16,766 nt of DNA from the NCBI GenBank assembly GCA_900128565.1, contig LT636086.1, positions 1 to 16,766 of the forward strand. Reading direction: 5' to 3'. The position numbers were made by a program, and so were the translations under genes. Shown here piece by piece: positions 16,262-16,766 of the stretch (positions within the stretch are counted from its first letter, which is position 1; every line of letters starts with the position of its first letter). The notes beneath the pieces were generated by a model. It worked only from the letters and a program-made list of their open reading frames with translations. It was not told the origin of the DNA and made no database searches. This DNA is from Stramenopiles sp. TOSAG23-6 (lineage: Eukaryota > Sar).

Positions 16262-16766
16262 ATGGATATCCGTGGCTTCTTCAAAGGTCCTGCGACGGGA
16301 GGGAAAGCAACCCCCAAAAAGTCATCTCCCAAAAAGTCGGAGTCGTCAAAGAAAAGAAAGAAACAACCTATAATACTTTCTTCAGACGATGAAGGCCCTA
16401 CTATGAAGAAGAAGAGTCCTGTTAAGCGTTCCAAGAAATCAAAGAAAAAGCCAGCTTCAGATACTTCAGGTGTTTATAAGTGGCAGTGGTCAAAATCTGG
16501 TACTACAGATTTTGTTGATTATACCTCTGACATCAATACTTTGTTAGAATCAGGTTTCAACAAGTCAGAAAAAATTGTAAGAATCGAAATGGACGGCTTT
16601 GAATACACTGTGAATCTCAAGCGTATGAGACAAATCCATGCTGAAACTGGAGTTGGGCGATCTATTCGTCGTGTAAAAGGCTCCAATAAATTGGACACGT
16701 CATCGCCGAAGAAGAAGGCTCCGAAGAAACGAAAGGCTAAAAAGCAAGTGGTTAGTATCAGTAGTG
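16262..16766 (+). CDS. RFC1-like N-terminus with a WWE domain (partial, runs off the right edge)
   Basis: Starts at ATG 16262 and stays open to the window end (168 codons). The first residues, MDIRGFFKG, closely match the N-terminus of the large subunit of replication factor C (MDIRKFF in known members), a PCNA-binding-like motif. A Lys/Ser-rich stretch with QPIILSSDDEG follows, again like RFC1. From about residue 79 to 141 comes a WWE domain: YKWQWSKSGTTDFVDYT, then IVRIEMDGFEYTVNLKRMRQ, then TGVGRSIRRV. WWE domains bind ADP-ribose-type ligands and occur in PARPs and ubiquitin ligases. A second basic block follows (KKKAPKKRKAKK). The BRCT and AAA+ parts expected of RFC1 would lie beyond the window, so a PARP-like or other nuclear protein is not excluded. 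Confidence 0.8.
   Translation, partial: MDIRGFFKGPATGGKATPKKSSPKKSESSKKRKKQPIILSSDDEGPTMKKKSPVKRSKKSKKKPASDTSGVYKWQWSKSGTTDFVDYTSDINTLLESGFNKSEKIVRIEMDGFEYTVNLKRMRQIHAETGVGRSIRRVKGSNKLDTSSPKKKAPKKRKAKKQVVSISS

Noticed and set aside
1-16766. tRNA, rRNA, CRISPR array, viral or transposase genes
   Set aside because: No cloverleaf with intact T-loop, rRNA motif, regular spaced repeat or transposase-like protein was seen.

Overview
The window is nuclear DNA from a eukaryote with a compact, AT-rich genome. Genes are mostly intronless, lie on both strands and are separated by about 100 to 460 bp. A diatom or another stramenopile alga is the best guess. This rests on the style of the short LRR protein (N-cap of the form ALxALYxxTNGxxW...CxWxGVxC, followed by NxLSGxIP-type repeats), on an ABC half-transporter split by a short intron, and on nucleolar L1-type and RFC1-type genes. 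The lineage is an inference from protein style, not from any search.

Layout, left to right: the 3' exon of an ABCB-type half-transporter (+) with the end of its upstream intron at the window edge; a membrane-anchored 2-oxoglutarate/Fe(II) oxygenase of the prolyl-hydroxylase type (-); a large secreted acidic protein with an endonuclease/exonuclease/phosphatase-like core and a C-terminal coiled coil (+, two exons joined across a short intron at about 4.73-4.81 kb); a secreted F-box-like/LRR protein (-); a 1143-residue protein with five calponin-homology-like repeats (+); a secreted ankyrin-repeat protein (-); a secreted protein of unknown family (-); a protein with a C-terminal SAM-like segment (-); a nucleolar ribosomal-L1-domain protein of the RSL1D1/Cic1/Utp30 type (-); and, running off the right edge, the N-terminus of an RFC1-like protein carrying a WWE domain (+). 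These are unrelated cellular functions and there is no sign of an operon or a co-regulated pathway. Four genes encode likely N-terminal signal peptides.

The most unusual signal is non-coding. A 24-bp sequence, of the form TTTCGTAC(C/G)AAATTTTGTAC followed by CTAA, occurs in both recognisable introns (1-24 and 4759-4782, 23 of 24 identical). It recurs in diverged form in two intergenic regions (7311-7334 and 14951-14974). In the introns it ends in a CTAAC branch-site-like motif. The intron at 4.73-4.81 kb is bounded by an exact 8-bp direct repeat, AGAACTTG, as expected of a transposon target-site duplication. Together these suggest an introner-like family: short mobile elements that become spliceosomal introns. 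With only two intronic and two intergenic copies visible this is a hypothesis, but it is easy to test.
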